64,000 bases of DNA from Arthrobacter sp. AK04 (GTDB lineage Bacteria > Actinomycetota > Actinomycetes > Actinomycetales > Micrococcaceae): the NCBI RefSeq assembly GCF_021129155.1, contig NZ_JAJOMC010000008.1:1-64000 (forward strand), written 5' to 3'. Shown here in pieces: positions 37,607 through 45,612 of this stretch (the stretch's first letter is position 1; every line of letters begins with the position of its first letter). Both the position numbers and the translations under genes were made by a program. Under the pieces are notes generated by a model. The model made no database searches. It saw only the letters and a program-made list of their open reading frames with translations, and was not told where the DNA came from.

Positions 37607-37918
37607 TCAGCGGCGGCGAGGGTCGAGTTCCCTCGCGAAGAAAATCGACGCCTGTTTCAGGATCTCGTTGGACTCTTTCAAGTCCCGCACCTCAGCCCGG
37701 AGCCGCTTGATTTCCTCCAGCTCGTCACTGCTCGGGCCGGTCTTCTCACCGGCATCGACCTGGGCTTGGACAACCCAGCGGCGCAGCGATTCAGGGCCGA
37801 CCCCGAGCTTCGGCGCCAGCGCCTTGCAAGCAGCATAGACAGAGGGGTATTCGGACAACCGATCCATGGTCATGCGCACTGCACGGTCACGGACTTCGGG
37901 CGGGAACTGCTTGGGCAT
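37607..37918 (-). CDS. IS3-family OrfA
   Basis: A 103-residue helix-turn-helix protein: MPKQFPPEVRDRAVRMTMDR, LGVGPESLRRWVVQAQVDAG and a leucine-zipper region (EEIKRLRAEVRDLKESNEIL). In IS3 elements OrfA binds the ends and is fused to OrfB by -1 frameshifting near its stop. Start set at the ATG of MPKQF; the frame is open to 37954. Confidence 0.88.
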   Translation of the reverse strand: MPKQFPPEVRDRAVRMTMDRLSEYPSVYAACKALAPKLGVGPESLRRWVVQAQVDAGEKTGPSSDELEEIKRLRAEVRDLKESNEILKQASIFFARELDPRRR

Positions 37919-37971
37919 AATCACTATCTTTCTCACAGAAGATAGCGGCATCAAACCGGGGACGGTTCACA

Positions 37972-38679
37972 CAGCAGGAAGAACTGATCTACAACCTGTC
38001 GCATGTGCAGCGAGGCTTAGACGTCCGTACCAAGGACTACATATCTGACCTGCTCAACTGGGGCAAAGCTGATGAGGCCTTGATCGCGGCCATTAGTCCG
38101 TCCATCTACCAGACGATAACCGAGACGGGTAAAGACGCCATGCTCTCTATCAGCCAAGCGCCATCTATGTATGACCCGTTTACCGATGTCATCCGCAAGT
38201 ACATCCTGGAGCGAACGAAGAAAATCGCCGTCGATGTGAACGATGAGACAGAGAAGCAGCTACGGGCCTCACTGGTGGAAGGCATCGACAAGAGCGAAGG
38301 GATCAACCAGCTCAGGGCTCGCATTGAGTCGATCATGGGCTTTGCGGCGACCGTACGCGCTGATCTGATCGCTTCAACAGAAGTAGCCAGGGCGCAGAGC
38401 TATGCCGACGTTCAAGCCTGGGGACAGAGCGGCGTTGTAGAGGCTAAGGAGTGGTACACGGCGCACGACGAGCACCAGTGTCCGTTCTGCTCAGCTATGG
38501 ACGGCAAGATCATCAATCTTGAAGAGAACTATTTTGACAAGGGCGACCAGCAGATTGCAGAAGGCACGAATCGAAACGGTGATAGGAAAGTACAGACCTA
38601 TAACCACTCATACGATCATGTGCTTGGTCCGCCACTCCATCCTCGGTGTCGCTGCACCTTGCTTCCTGTCAGGGCTTAG
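37972..38679 (+). pseudogene. Phage MuF-like head morphogenesis protein, 5' end lost
   Basis: Coding sense begins at the first codon after the IS end (QQEELIYNLSHVQRGLDVRT), so the 5' part is missing; an internal ATG-type start at 38005 exists. The domain has TVRADLIASTEVARAQSYAD, EWYTAHDEHQCPFCSAMDG and the C-terminal HPRCRCTLLPVR, diagnostic of the MuF/SPP1 gp7 minor head family (the Cys/His set binds zinc). In intact phages it follows portal, which is absent here. Confidence 0.8.
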
Positions 38680-39520
38680 ACGCTTTACCATCACTCGATG
38701 TCGATGTTGGCGGTACCATCATGGTCAGCACAACTTGTTTCACTGACTCTGCCCGATGTTCGGGTTCAAGCGTTGCGATAAGTCGCTCTGCTGCTAATAC
38801 CCTGGCGACCTCTACGGGCTGCTGAAAGAACTGCCGGAACTGTTCCGATGAAGCTTGCTGCGTCTTTACGAACGTCGCACCTATGTAGGCGCTCATAGCT
38901 GCACCAGCTACACCAACTGCCGCAGCGGCGATAGAAGCGGTGCCGCCACCAGCAAACGCGGCTAACGCACCTAGCCCTAACACGGCAATGAAGCCGGCAA
39001 GCCCAGCAGCCTGAGCTGTCTTGTAACTATTCTCAGCTTGAGCGAAAGCCACACGATGGTAGTACTCGATACGGTCCTGATTGAGCGCCCATAAGCTAGG
39101 GAGATCTAGCTTGCCATCGACGGCCTTCTTCGCAAGATCCTTCTCTTTTTCGCCGATCTTATCGATAATTCCAAGTCTTATGCGGTCCTCAAAGTCTTTT
39201 CGCCGAGTCTGTTCGACACCTAGGATCACTACGCCCGTCATGAATATAGCGGCCGCTGTGACGAATAGTATTTTGATCACTTCAAACTGAGAATTTGAAC
39301 GCATATAGAACTGCGTATCTGCCTGTATTTGAAAATATGTGACCGTCAGACTAAGGATGATGAGTATCGTAACGACGACAATGATGATGTTGCGGACCGT
39401 TTTGAATCTTCCATACTCAGCAGAATCTCTCCATCTGATTTTGCGAGCTACTGGGTCTTCGTCCGGATCATTATTCTGCTTCGGAGCTTCGCTGGCTGGT
39501 ACTGCATGCTCAGTTGCCAT
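38669..39520 (-). CDS. Membrane protein with TRADD-N-associated-type TM domain
   Basis: A 283-residue protein: polar start, membrane helices at about 46-68 and 84-105, then a helical segment (LGIIDKIGEKEKDLAKKAVD, SLWALNQDRIEYYHRVAFAQ) and two further hydrophobic helices (AAGLAGFIAVLGLGALAAF, SIAAAAVGVAGAAMSAYIG). The LW..N..R..YH..A..QA..S...A..A...GF pattern is that of the TM module that accompanies TRADD-N death-like domains in bacterial conflict systems. AAAGGA precedes ATG 39520. It lies antiparallel to the head genes and overlaps the MuF 3' end by 11 bp, like a moron/cargo gene. Family call is from memory of the pattern. Confidence 0.55.
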   Translation of the reverse strand: MATEHAVPASEAPKQNNDPDEDPVARKIRWRDSAEYGRFKTVRNIIIVVVTILIILSLTVTYFQIQADTQFYMRSNSQFEVIKILFVTAAAIFMTGVVILGVEQTRRKDFEDRIRLGIIDKIGEKEKDLAKKAVDGKLDLPSLWALNQDRIEYYHRVAFAQAENSYKTAQAAGLAGFIAVLGLGALAAFAGGGTASIAAAAVGVAGAAMSAYIGATFVKTQQASSEQFRQFFQQPVEVARVLAAERLIATLEPEHRAESVKQVVLTMMVPPTSTSSDGKASKP

Positions 39521-39612
39521 GGTTGATTCCTTTGATTGTAGCTGAGTGACATGATATCCGGCTGCGAGTCGGATAGGAAGTAACAACGCGCGTCAAAGTC
39601 TGTGCCTGCCTA

Positions 39613-40137
39613 ATGCAAAGCCTGCCCTCTTTGTTTATAACTAGGACAGGAATACCCGCGCGTAAGATAACAAAACTATTCACAACAAAAGCGACGTCAA
39701 TAAACGACGAAACAAAGACGATTCGTTTCAAGATTAGCGATGATCAGACCGACCGCATGGGCGAGATCGTTGACCAGGCATCGTGGAACTTCAAGAACTA
39801 CATGAACAACCCGATTGTCCTGTGGGGTCACAACCCCGACGAGCCAGAGAACGTCCTCGGCCAGACCCTCGCGCTCGACACCATCGGCGGCGAAACGTTC
39901 GCTGAGATGCAGTTTGACGACGACATTAACCCGAAAGCCTCCCTCATCTGGAAGCAGTTGCTCAAGGGAACTCTCCGCTGCGTCTCTGTCGGCTTCATTA
40001 GCCACGACATCGAGGGCAACGTCCTCAAGAACAACGAGCTGCTAGAAGTCAGCGTCGTGCCAATCCCGGCCAACCCTCGCGCCATAGCCCTGAGCTACAA
40101 AGAGGGCACCATCAGCCGCAAGGACGCGCCTGGCTGA
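39613..40137 (+). CDS. HK97-type prohead protease
   Basis: A 174-residue S78-type serine protease that cleaves scaffold and capsid during head maturation. NPIVLWGHNPDEPENVLGQ has the catalytic His, SVGFISHD the Ser region, and LLEVSVVPIPANPRA the usual C-terminal block. The first 20-25 residues before TKLFTTKATS may not be native; the exact start is uncertain. It precedes the scaffold and capsid genes in normal order. Confidence 0.82.
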   Translation: MQSLPSLFITRTGIPARKITKLFTTKATSINDETKTIRFKISDDQTDRMGEIVDQASWNFKNYMNNPIVLWGHNPDEPENVLGQTLALDTIGGETFAEMQFDDDINPKASLIWKQLLKGTLRCVSVGFISHDIEGNVLKNNELLEVSVVPIPANPRAIALSYKEGTISRKDAPG

Positions 40138-40145
40138 TCGACAGC

Positions 40146-40502
40146 ATGAAGAAGGAGACAGAACTACTTGAAAAGCAGCTAACTGAGCAGGAAGACACCG
40201 CTCACCAGGAGAAATCCATGACCGACGAACAATTCAGCACCGTTATGGAAGCCATCACCAAGATCAGCGAAGCCCAAGCTGCCAGTGACGAGAAGATCAC
40301 CACGCTAGCTGAGCAAGTTGTTGAACTCGGCAAGGTTGAAGAGGCTGAAGAGCAGGAAAAAGTAGAGCTAGAGATCGAAGACGATTCAGCTAAGGGCGGC
40401 GATAACGACCAGTCCGGTGCTGAAGACGAGATCGACTTAGATGCCGAACTCACTCCAGAACTAGAAGCACAGCTAGAGGCCGAGCTAGCCGAAGCTGCGT
40501 AA
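40146..40502 (+). CDS. Putative phage scaffold protein
   Basis: A 118-residue, highly acidic, coiled-coil protein (QFSTVMEAITKISEAQAASD, then Glu/Asp-rich) with no Cys and few aromatics. Its place between protease and capsid is that of a scaffold. Starts 9 nt after the protease stop. Assignment by position and composition only. An inner ATG at MTDEQFS is possible. Confidence 0.55.
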   Translation: MKKETELLEKQLTEQEDTAHQEKSMTDEQFSTVMEAITKISEAQAASDEKITTLAEQVVELGKVEEAEEQEKVELEIEDDSAKGGDNDQSGAEDEIDLDAELTPELEAQLEAELAEAA

Positions 40503-40552
40503 CGCGTTCAAACCAACATCAATCAAACATCTACTCACGCAAAGGGGGTGAT

Positions 40553-40972
40553 ATGACCAAAATTCAAGAAGTAATCGCTGCAGAAGTGTCTAAAGGCATC
40601 GAAGCAGCACGCGCGGAGTTCACTGCAGACGTAGAGAACCGTTTGAAGGAAATCAGTAAAGATGCAATCGCGAGCCGCGAACAGGCTAACGACGGCGAAA
40701 AAGACCGCATCAAGAGCTTTTACAAAGCACTAGCAAGCGGCGACCGCGCAGAAATGAAAGCGGTTCAAGATCAGATCAGCAAAGACTACCAAGCAAAGGG
40801 CCAGACTGTCGGCACCTCTAACCAGGGCGGCATCCTCGTTCCTGTAACGATCTCTCAGAGCATCCATGACAAGCTTGAGTACGTCTCTCCAATGCGACGT
40901 ATCGCAACTGTCATCAGCAACATGCCAGCTGCGTTGACACTGAACACCGGTTCACTGCCTTTTACTTACTGG
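40553..40972 (+). pseudogene. HK97-fold major capsid protein, truncated
   Basis: About 140 residues remain: the N-terminal coiled delta-domain (EVSKGIEAARAEFTADVENR) and the start of the shell domain (GTSNQGGILVPVTISQSIHD, SPMRRIATVISNMPAAL, GSLPFTYW). Similarity stops near 40972; the rest of the open frame to 41329 is unrelated DNA. Strong ribosome site AAGGGGGTGAT before ATG 40553. About half of the capsid is lost, so no shells can form. Confidence 0.72.
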
Positions 40973-40974
40973 GT

Positions 40975-41045
40975 ATATAGATGTCCGGATCGCGGGCTAG
41001 GTTCTTTGCTGCGGCTTTCCTACCGCCCTCTAGGCTGCCGCTCAT
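40975..41045 (-). pseudogene. Fragment of a small phage-type gene
   Basis: On the minus strand ATG 41045 starts MSGSLEGGRKAAAKNLARDP, which resembles the N-terminus of small KGG-rich phage proteins (GGRKAAxKNLARDPDxY). It is cut at the junction with the capsid gene. Confidence 0.35.
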
Positions 41046-41075
41046 TAGCGCTTACCCCAGGGAAGCAGACTCTTC

Positions 41076-41207
41076 TTAGCCGGTGCCAACTGCTTGATCT
41101 TGCTCAGCATTCTCCTCATCCCAGACATAGGGGCGCTGAAACGCGGGAATCTCAAAATGGCGACGACCCTCGAACAGATCTCGCGGGCTCCGAGGATGAG
41201 TATCCAC
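41076..41207 (-). pseudogene. N-terminal fragment of a second DUF262 (GmrS-like) gene
   Basis: From GTG 41207 the minus strand reads HPRSPRDLFEGRRHFEIPAF followed by QRPYVWDEEN, then loses sense after about 36 residues and stops at 41076. The (I/P)xFQRPYVW block is the hallmark start of DUF262 domains, as in the intact gene at 21732. Only this tip remains. Confidence 0.6.
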
Positions 41208-41306
41208 TGCATGCACCTTTCGACTGGATGTCCTCGGCACACGCTATCGGTCAACGCGGCACGACAGCCACAAATCCAGCACTGTTGCCTTTCGAGTCGC
41301 CGTTAA

Positions 41307-41942
41307 GCTCTCTCGCCGCGTCATGCTGAATCCGCCTGCGCAAAAAGACTCGTCGCGGTACAAGCTGACGAAATCGGCCGATTACGACGTCGCACGGGGC
41401 GCTGGCCTAAAATCCTGTTCTGCGCCGAGCAGGACCGGGTCAGAATCCGCCGCACCGGATCTGGTCGTATCGAGCGGCTGCGCGGGCGGATCGGCGTCGC
41501 CGGGGAGCCAATGGCCTGCCCGGCGTGCGCCACCTGGTCGTGGCTTGATGTGATCGGGACCAACAGCGGGTGGTCGCACGGTTCCGTCCGGGCCCTGGGG
41601 CACCGCCGCGACGAAGAAGGAACCGCCCACCGGCACCTGCAGCCGGATCCCAATCTTGACTGGCACCTCTCCATCGGCATGCTGCCAGCCGTGGACCGCT
41701 GGGGATGGATCGATGCCTACCGCTCCATGCACCCATCCTCGCTGTCGGCGGTCATCAGTGCCGCGGCACTGCTGCTCGACGGTCCGGAGCCAGCACCTGG
41801 GCCCGGGCCTGCTGTGGCTGCGATGCAGGCCAGCCCCCGGCGGCAGATCTCACATGAGGAGGAAGAGCAGATCCTCAAGCGCGCCGACGAACTCACCGCG
41901 CGCGTCGAGGCGATCCTTCGGGAGTTCGATACCGGCCGATAA
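41307..41942 (+). pseudogene. 3' part of an unknown element gene
   Basis: The frame is open from 41307 (after TAA) to the stop at 41942 but has no start codon before ATG 41511. It reads GRWPKILFCAEQDRVRIRRT, ERLRGRIGVAGEP, ACPACATWSWLDVIGTNSGW, RRDEEGTAHRHLQ and ends in a helical EEEEQILKRADELTARVEAI. It seems to be the second half of the family whose first half is at 31855. The C-terminal 144 residues could still be expressed from 41511. Function unknown. Confidence 0.5.
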
Positions 41943-41952
41943 AGTCGTGTGT

Positions 41953-42120
41953 ATGGGATTCAACTGGGAGCAGGTCCTCGGGACCAAGGGTGCAGACCTC
42001 TCCGACACCTACGACCAGAGCGCCTCGGACGCGCTGTACCAGGACCACCCGAGCGCGGCTCCGCCAGCAAGTCCGGACGACCCGGGCGATGAGGTCCGCC
42101 TGCCGTTCGACGAGAGCTGA
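41953..42120 (+). CDS. Small acidic protein, unknown
   Basis: A 55-residue acidic protein (NWEQVLGTKGADLSDTYDQS) starting 10 nt after the preceding frame. Native host-like composition. No family recognised; the spacing suggests it belongs with the upstream gene family. Confidence 0.5.
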   Translation: MGFNWEQVLGTKGADLSDTYDQSASDALYQDHPSAAPPASPDDPGDEVRLPFDES

Positions 42121-42689
42121 GCCTCCAAAACTCCCACGCCGGGATGTCCGTTTTGGGACATAACCGACATGTCAGCTTGCATGCATACTTAGGTGTGCAC
42201 TCCCCCGGGGGTATGCCCCTAACCGTGTATGCGTGAAGGCATACGAGCGACGGCCGACTTGCCCTCAGACATGCGCGGCGCTAATCGCGCGGCCGCAGTG
42301 GGGTTCCGAACGCACAGAGGTGGCGGCTTGCCGGTGCCTGGGGTCACGAGGGCACCCACGAAGTCCTGGACCGACTACGAGGCAACGGACTGTTCACCCC
42401 AGCCAAGCCTCAATTTAGAACCCATGGAGAGGTCAAGGTATTTCTTGTTGGATCGTCGAGGGTAAAGACGTGGCCGAACAGCGGACGCCGAATCGACGAT
42501 TGATGCCCCTTAGAATGGGCACGTGATGCAGTATCGCGGGTCGAGTACGAGAGCGCAGCATCTGAGAGGCTGCGGCACGCAGCCGATCTTTTCCAGTCCC
42601 TCGAGCGCGAGATCGACGAATGGAACAGCCAGAATGTCCTGCTCGCACCGACAAGGCGCAACGCATCGGACCCCGAGAATTAGAGATCT
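42121..42689. other. Region with gene scraps and a resolvase-site-like repeat
   Basis: No intact gene. A frame at about 42504-42681 without a start reads SERLRHAADLFQSLEREIDE, a plausible scrap of a lost gene. The inverted repeat at 42144-42161 is listed separately. Confidence 0.4.
42144..42161. repeat. Inverted repeat ATGTCC-N6-GGACAT, resolvase-site-like
   Basis: ATGTCC (42144-42149) and GGACAT (42156-42161), followed by aaccgACATGT. The longer string TGTCCGTTTTGGGACATAA resembles sites of Tn3-type serine resolvases. No resolvase gene is in the window. Confidence 0.35.
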
Positions 42690-43378
42690 TCATACCGCGG
42701 GAGCCCCGACTTCCTCTTTCCCGCCTTCACCGCCTTCGTGGGCCGGAAGAAAGCCGACCGCGTCCGCGGGCGCCTGGTCGTGCGCCGGATCCCGGAACTG
42801 AACAGCAAAGCAGGCGAAGGGCATCAGACGCTGTTCGACACCCACCGCTTCCATGCCTTCTTCACCACCAGCGCCCTGGACACCGTCACCGCAGATAACA
42901 CCCACCGCCAGCACGCCATCATTGAGCAGGTCAACGCGGACAACCAAAGACAGTGCCCTGGCGCACCTGCCCTCGGGAAAGTTCACCGCCAACGCGGCCT
43001 GGCTGGTCCTGGCGACCATCGCCTTCAACCTCTCTCGCCATCGGTACCCTCACCGGCACTGACCTGGGCAAAGCACGCAGCGGCACCATCCGCCGAAAAC
43101 TCATCACCGTCCCCGCCAGGATCGCGACCTCGGCACGGAAGATCACCCTGCACCTGCCCGCTCAATGGCCCTGGGGAAACCAACTGGTCACAACTCTTCG
43201 AAGCGGCCTGCGGGCCACCACCGCCGCCATCTGACCACCCAGCCGACTCGGCGCAACCAGGGCCATGGAACATCACCGGCAGCAAGGCCGGGCACCCCGT
43301 CACGCCCATCCACCGAAACCCGGACCCAGATCAGAACACCCCTGCCCCATCAATACACCACCGGTGGATCGAGGCTAA
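42690..43378 (+). mobile_element. IS1380-family relic (C-terminal transposase part and right end)
   Basis: Scattered over shifted frames are FPAFTAFVGRKKADRVRGRL, TLFDTHRFHAFFTTSALDTV, HRQHAIIEQVNAD, LAHLPSGKFTANAAWLVLAT and WPWGNQLVTTL, in the order of the IS1380 DDE transposase C-terminus. At least three frameshifts are needed. CCGGTGGATCGAGGCTAAG at about 43361-43379 matches an IS1380-type terminal repeat. Confidence 0.78.
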
Positions 43379-43379
43379 G

Positions 43380-43880
43380 CGACCTCAAGATCGCAAACAG
43401 CACTTGGCGGCGACCGTAGGAGCCCAGCCCGGTCCGTGTCAAGGGGTCGTAAAACCAGGCCGAAAGTCACGCATGACCGATCATGACCGGTTTTCCGGAG
43501 TAACGCGGCAGTAACGCTACGAAGCGTACTCTGGGTCTCCAGCTGCTGAGGCACGGCGGCTCACTGAGGACAGGAGACAAGGATGGGCATCAACCTTGTG
43601 ACCAGGGTCAGAAACTTTATGTCCAGAACCAGCCTATCGATAGCGTTGATTTTGTCAGGCTTCCGGTCCCAGTGGAGGTCGCCGTGAAGAAGAACGACAT
43701 CAGTCAGGCAGCGGACGTGGCGGTGTTCGCAAAGCATCTGGCAGCGGTCGAAGTTCCGCCCGATCATGATCATCACGGCCCAGTCGAAACGGTTCGAATG
43801 GCCGAAACGGGCACCGCATCGCGGTCTACACGACCTATCGGATCGAGATCGATAGCCGCGAACTGTCGGGGCATATCGGT
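43380..43880. other. 500-bp region without a confident gene
   Basis: Open frames here lack ribosome sites and recognisable similarity. The last part may be degraded 5' sequence of the tyrosinase relic. Nothing else seen. Confidence 0.45.
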
Positions 43881-44110
43881 GTGTCGAACACCGGCAACGT
43901 CGAGGGCTGGCTGCCTCTGCAACCGGGCCAGCAGATCCAGTCGCAGATGCACAACAGTGTGCATGTGTGGGTCAGTGGTGACATGGGCCCGGCCACCTCA
44001 CCGAACGACCCCGTGTTTTACCTCAACCACTGCAACGTTGACCGCATTTGGGCTGCGTGGCAGCGCCACCACCAGTCCGAACAGTGCGTCCCTGGCGCTA
44101 ACGCGCCGAC
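43881..44110 (+). pseudogene. Tyrosinase relic (copper-B site)
   Basis: The frame contains QMHNSVHVWVSGDM followed by SPNDPVFYLNHCNVDRIWA, which match the copper-B region of tyrosinases (SPNDPxFxLHHxNxDRxW). The copper-A half and the normal ends are missing, and the frame changes sense after about 44100. It is a fragment left between the IS relic and the CHAT operon. Confidence 0.65.
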
Positions 44111-44128
44111 GGAGGAAGGGGCACCAGG

Positions 44129-44302
44129 ATGTCAGAATCCGGCAGCGTTTTGCCGGACGACGCGTCCCGCCGTCGTCCGCGGCGGATCTCAGCGTTCGCG
44201 GGAACCTTGCGGCCGACCCGCGCATCGATCACACTGGAAGCGATTGAGGTCGATGGGAGACCGACATGGCGTTGTTCAAGAACGATGTGTCCGAGTACGT
44301 GA
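44129..44302 (+). CDS. 57-residue leader ORF of the CHAT operon
   Basis: ATG 44129 has a strong ribosome site (GGAGGAAGGGG from 44111). The peptide is Arg-rich (SRRRPRRISAFAGTLRPTRA) then ITLEAIEVDGRPTW and ends out of frame inside the CHAT1 gene (37-nt overlap). It may be a real small partner protein, a coupling leader, or the start of a longer gene damaged by a frameshift. Confidence 0.4.
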   Translation: MSESGSVLPDDASRRRPRRISAFAGTLRPTRASITLEAIEVDGRPTWRCSRTMCPST

Positions 44303-45612
44303 CATCTGGACGATTTTTTCCCGTGCGGTTGGTAGTCGCGTTCACACCCGTCAATGGCAGCCCGGACCGATACTCGGTGACGGCCCGGGTTGATGACGAT
44401 GACCTGACCACGGAGAGCCAGTTCGTTGCAAACCCCGAGTGGCTCCAATCCCGCAGCTTCGCCTTATCGTTACCGACGTCGAAGGTCTATTGGACCGCAC
44501 CGTCACGAACCGCGGTAGGCAATCAGCTCTTCAGTGCCCTCTTCTCCGGCGCCCTCAGTCGTTGCTGGGCACAGGCAGTCGAACGTGGACGGCAACGCGG
44601 ATTGCACATCATCATCCGCAGTTCGTCCTACGCCGTGCAGTCCATCCCTTGGGAACTGTTGTCAGACCCGGCCCTGACGTCCTCCGAATTTGTCACCTTC
44701 TCCGACGGCTGGTCCGTGCTGCGCGACATTCGAGTCCCCAGGCCGGACTCCATGCCCGACATCGGGATCCTGCCCGACCCAGTGCTGGCGTCCGACATGG
44801 CGATCCTGGTCATGACTACGGCCATTGGCGGGCTGAACCAGAACTCCGATCCCGAAATCATCAGGGAGGCGTTCCCCAAAGCAAGCGTGAAGACGGTCCC
44901 GGACGCAAGTTCCGAGCAGATCATCGATGAGCTGGGGTCTGATGCGGCGGACGTCGCGCACTTTCTTGGGACCGGGAAGCAGGTCCGGCAGGGCCGGCAG
45001 GAACTCTTGGTTGGAACGCCGGATCATCCGGATGTGGTGCCCAGAAAGTCGCTCGTCAAGGCGCTGGAGGACAGCCGGCGGTTGCGTCTGCTGGTCCTCG
45101 CAGCCTGCGAGACCGACCAGCTGGCGGCGCACCTTGCCTCGGTGGTCCCGGCCGTGATCGGCATCCGCGGGATGATTAGCGACGCGGGCTGCCAGGCATT
45201 CCTCGGGGGGCTCTACGTTGCACTCGCATCCGGAGCCACGCTGTCCCAAGCGGTCGCTTCAGGACGAACCCAGCAGATTGGCTTCTCGCAGTCCTTCGGC
45301 GATGAGTGGGCACAGCCCGTCCTGTTCCTGAACCAGGACGGCCCGATCGTCAGCCCAGCGAGCCCGGCCCGAGACTCCACCACCGCCGCTTCTGAACTAC
45401 GCGATCCGGAATCGCAAGCTGGAACTCCGGAGGAACGGACCACCCGCCTGTTGCTCGAAATCGCGGAGTTGAATCTCAACGCCCTGCGCGAGCAGTGGGG
45501 CAAGGACAAGGTTCAGCAGCCTGACATCCGGGAGCGTATTCCGGCCTTCGTGCAGGAGCAAATCGACCGATTTGCGCAAGAAGTGGACACGTTGCGTGGA
45601 CCAGGCCGATGA
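44266..45612 (+). CDS. CHAT-domain protein 1 (probable pseudoprotease)
   Basis: A 448-residue protein with a CHAT (caspase/separase-like) domain at about 115-360: SIPWELLSDPALTSS, DVAHFLGTGKQ and LLVLAACETDQLA, then VIGIRGMISDAGCQAF, the usual order. The Cys281 block is intact, but the GH of the normal HFxGHG motif is replaced by GTG (Thr236), so the catalytic His seems absent. Residues 1-110 are a beta-rich unknown domain; 390-448 are helical. GGGAG precedes ATG 44266. It is coupled to CHAT2 by ATGA. It may act as a scaffold, sensor or substrate for CHAT2. Confidence 0.8.
   Translation: MALFKNDVSEYVTSGRFFPVRLVVAFTPVNGSPDRYSVTARVDDDDLTTESQFVANPEWLQSRSFALSLPTSKVYWTAPSRTAVGNQLFSALFSGALSRCWAQAVERGRQRGLHIIIRSSSYAVQSIPWELLSDPALTSSEFVTFSDGWSVLRDIRVPRPDSMPDIGILPDPVLASDMAILVMTTAIGGLNQNSDPEIIREAFPKASVKTVPDASSEQIIDELGSDAADVAHFLGTGKQVRQGRQELLVGTPDHPDVVPRKSLVKALEDSRRLRLLVLAACETDQLAAHLASVVPAVIGIRGMISDAGCQAFLGGLYVALASGATLSQAVASGRTQQIGFSQSFGDEWAQPVLFLNQDGPIVSPASPARDSTTAASELRDPESQAGTPEERTTRLLLEIAELNLNALREQWGKDKVQQPDIRERIPAFVQEQIDRFAQEVDTLRGPGR

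Larger units (their letters stand above)
35510..37610 (-). pseudogene. IS3-family transposase OrfB, split
   Basis: The N-terminal half lies at about 37190-37610 (ARTYRAWKKRLPALRTIEDA, DRLMREEGMNGLIRGRKTR) and the DDE catalytic half at 35510-36063 (WVTDFTYVPAYSGFVYVALV, HHSDAGSQYTSIRYTD, NAAAETVMGLFKNE). The IS481 insertion separates them. If it is removed with one target copy, the codon before IWVTDF reads TAG, so this copy had a premature stop even without the insertion. Confidence 0.85.
35494..37969. mobile_element. IS3-family element, interrupted by IS481-family element
   Basis: Terminal inverted repeats TGAACCGTCCCGGGAATCAT (from 35494) and, reversed, TGAACCGTCCCCGGTTTGAT (ending 37969) enclose orfA and orfB on the minus strand. 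Without the nested IS481 it is about 1.36 kb, normal for IS3. The bases flanking the ends (ggt and cac) are not a target duplication, so flanking DNA was probably lost by deletion at one end. Confidence 0.85.
32270..41306. mobile_element. Remnant of a tailed-phage head module with nested IS elements
   Basis: The block has small terminase, MuF-like, prohead protease, scaffold and capsid genes in normal phage order plus several small phage-type genes, and is visibly more A/T-rich than its flanks. Large terminase and portal are absent, the capsid is cut at about 40972, and no tail genes are present. It is therefore a non-functional relic, or possibly part of a phage satellite. The block's ends carry pieces of what seems to be the same unknown gene family. 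Confidence 0.7.

Noticed and set aside
40973..41329. C-terminal part of the open frame starting in the capsid gene
   Set aside because: After FTYW the translation loses capsid similarity and overlaps fragments coded on the other strand; it is junction DNA.
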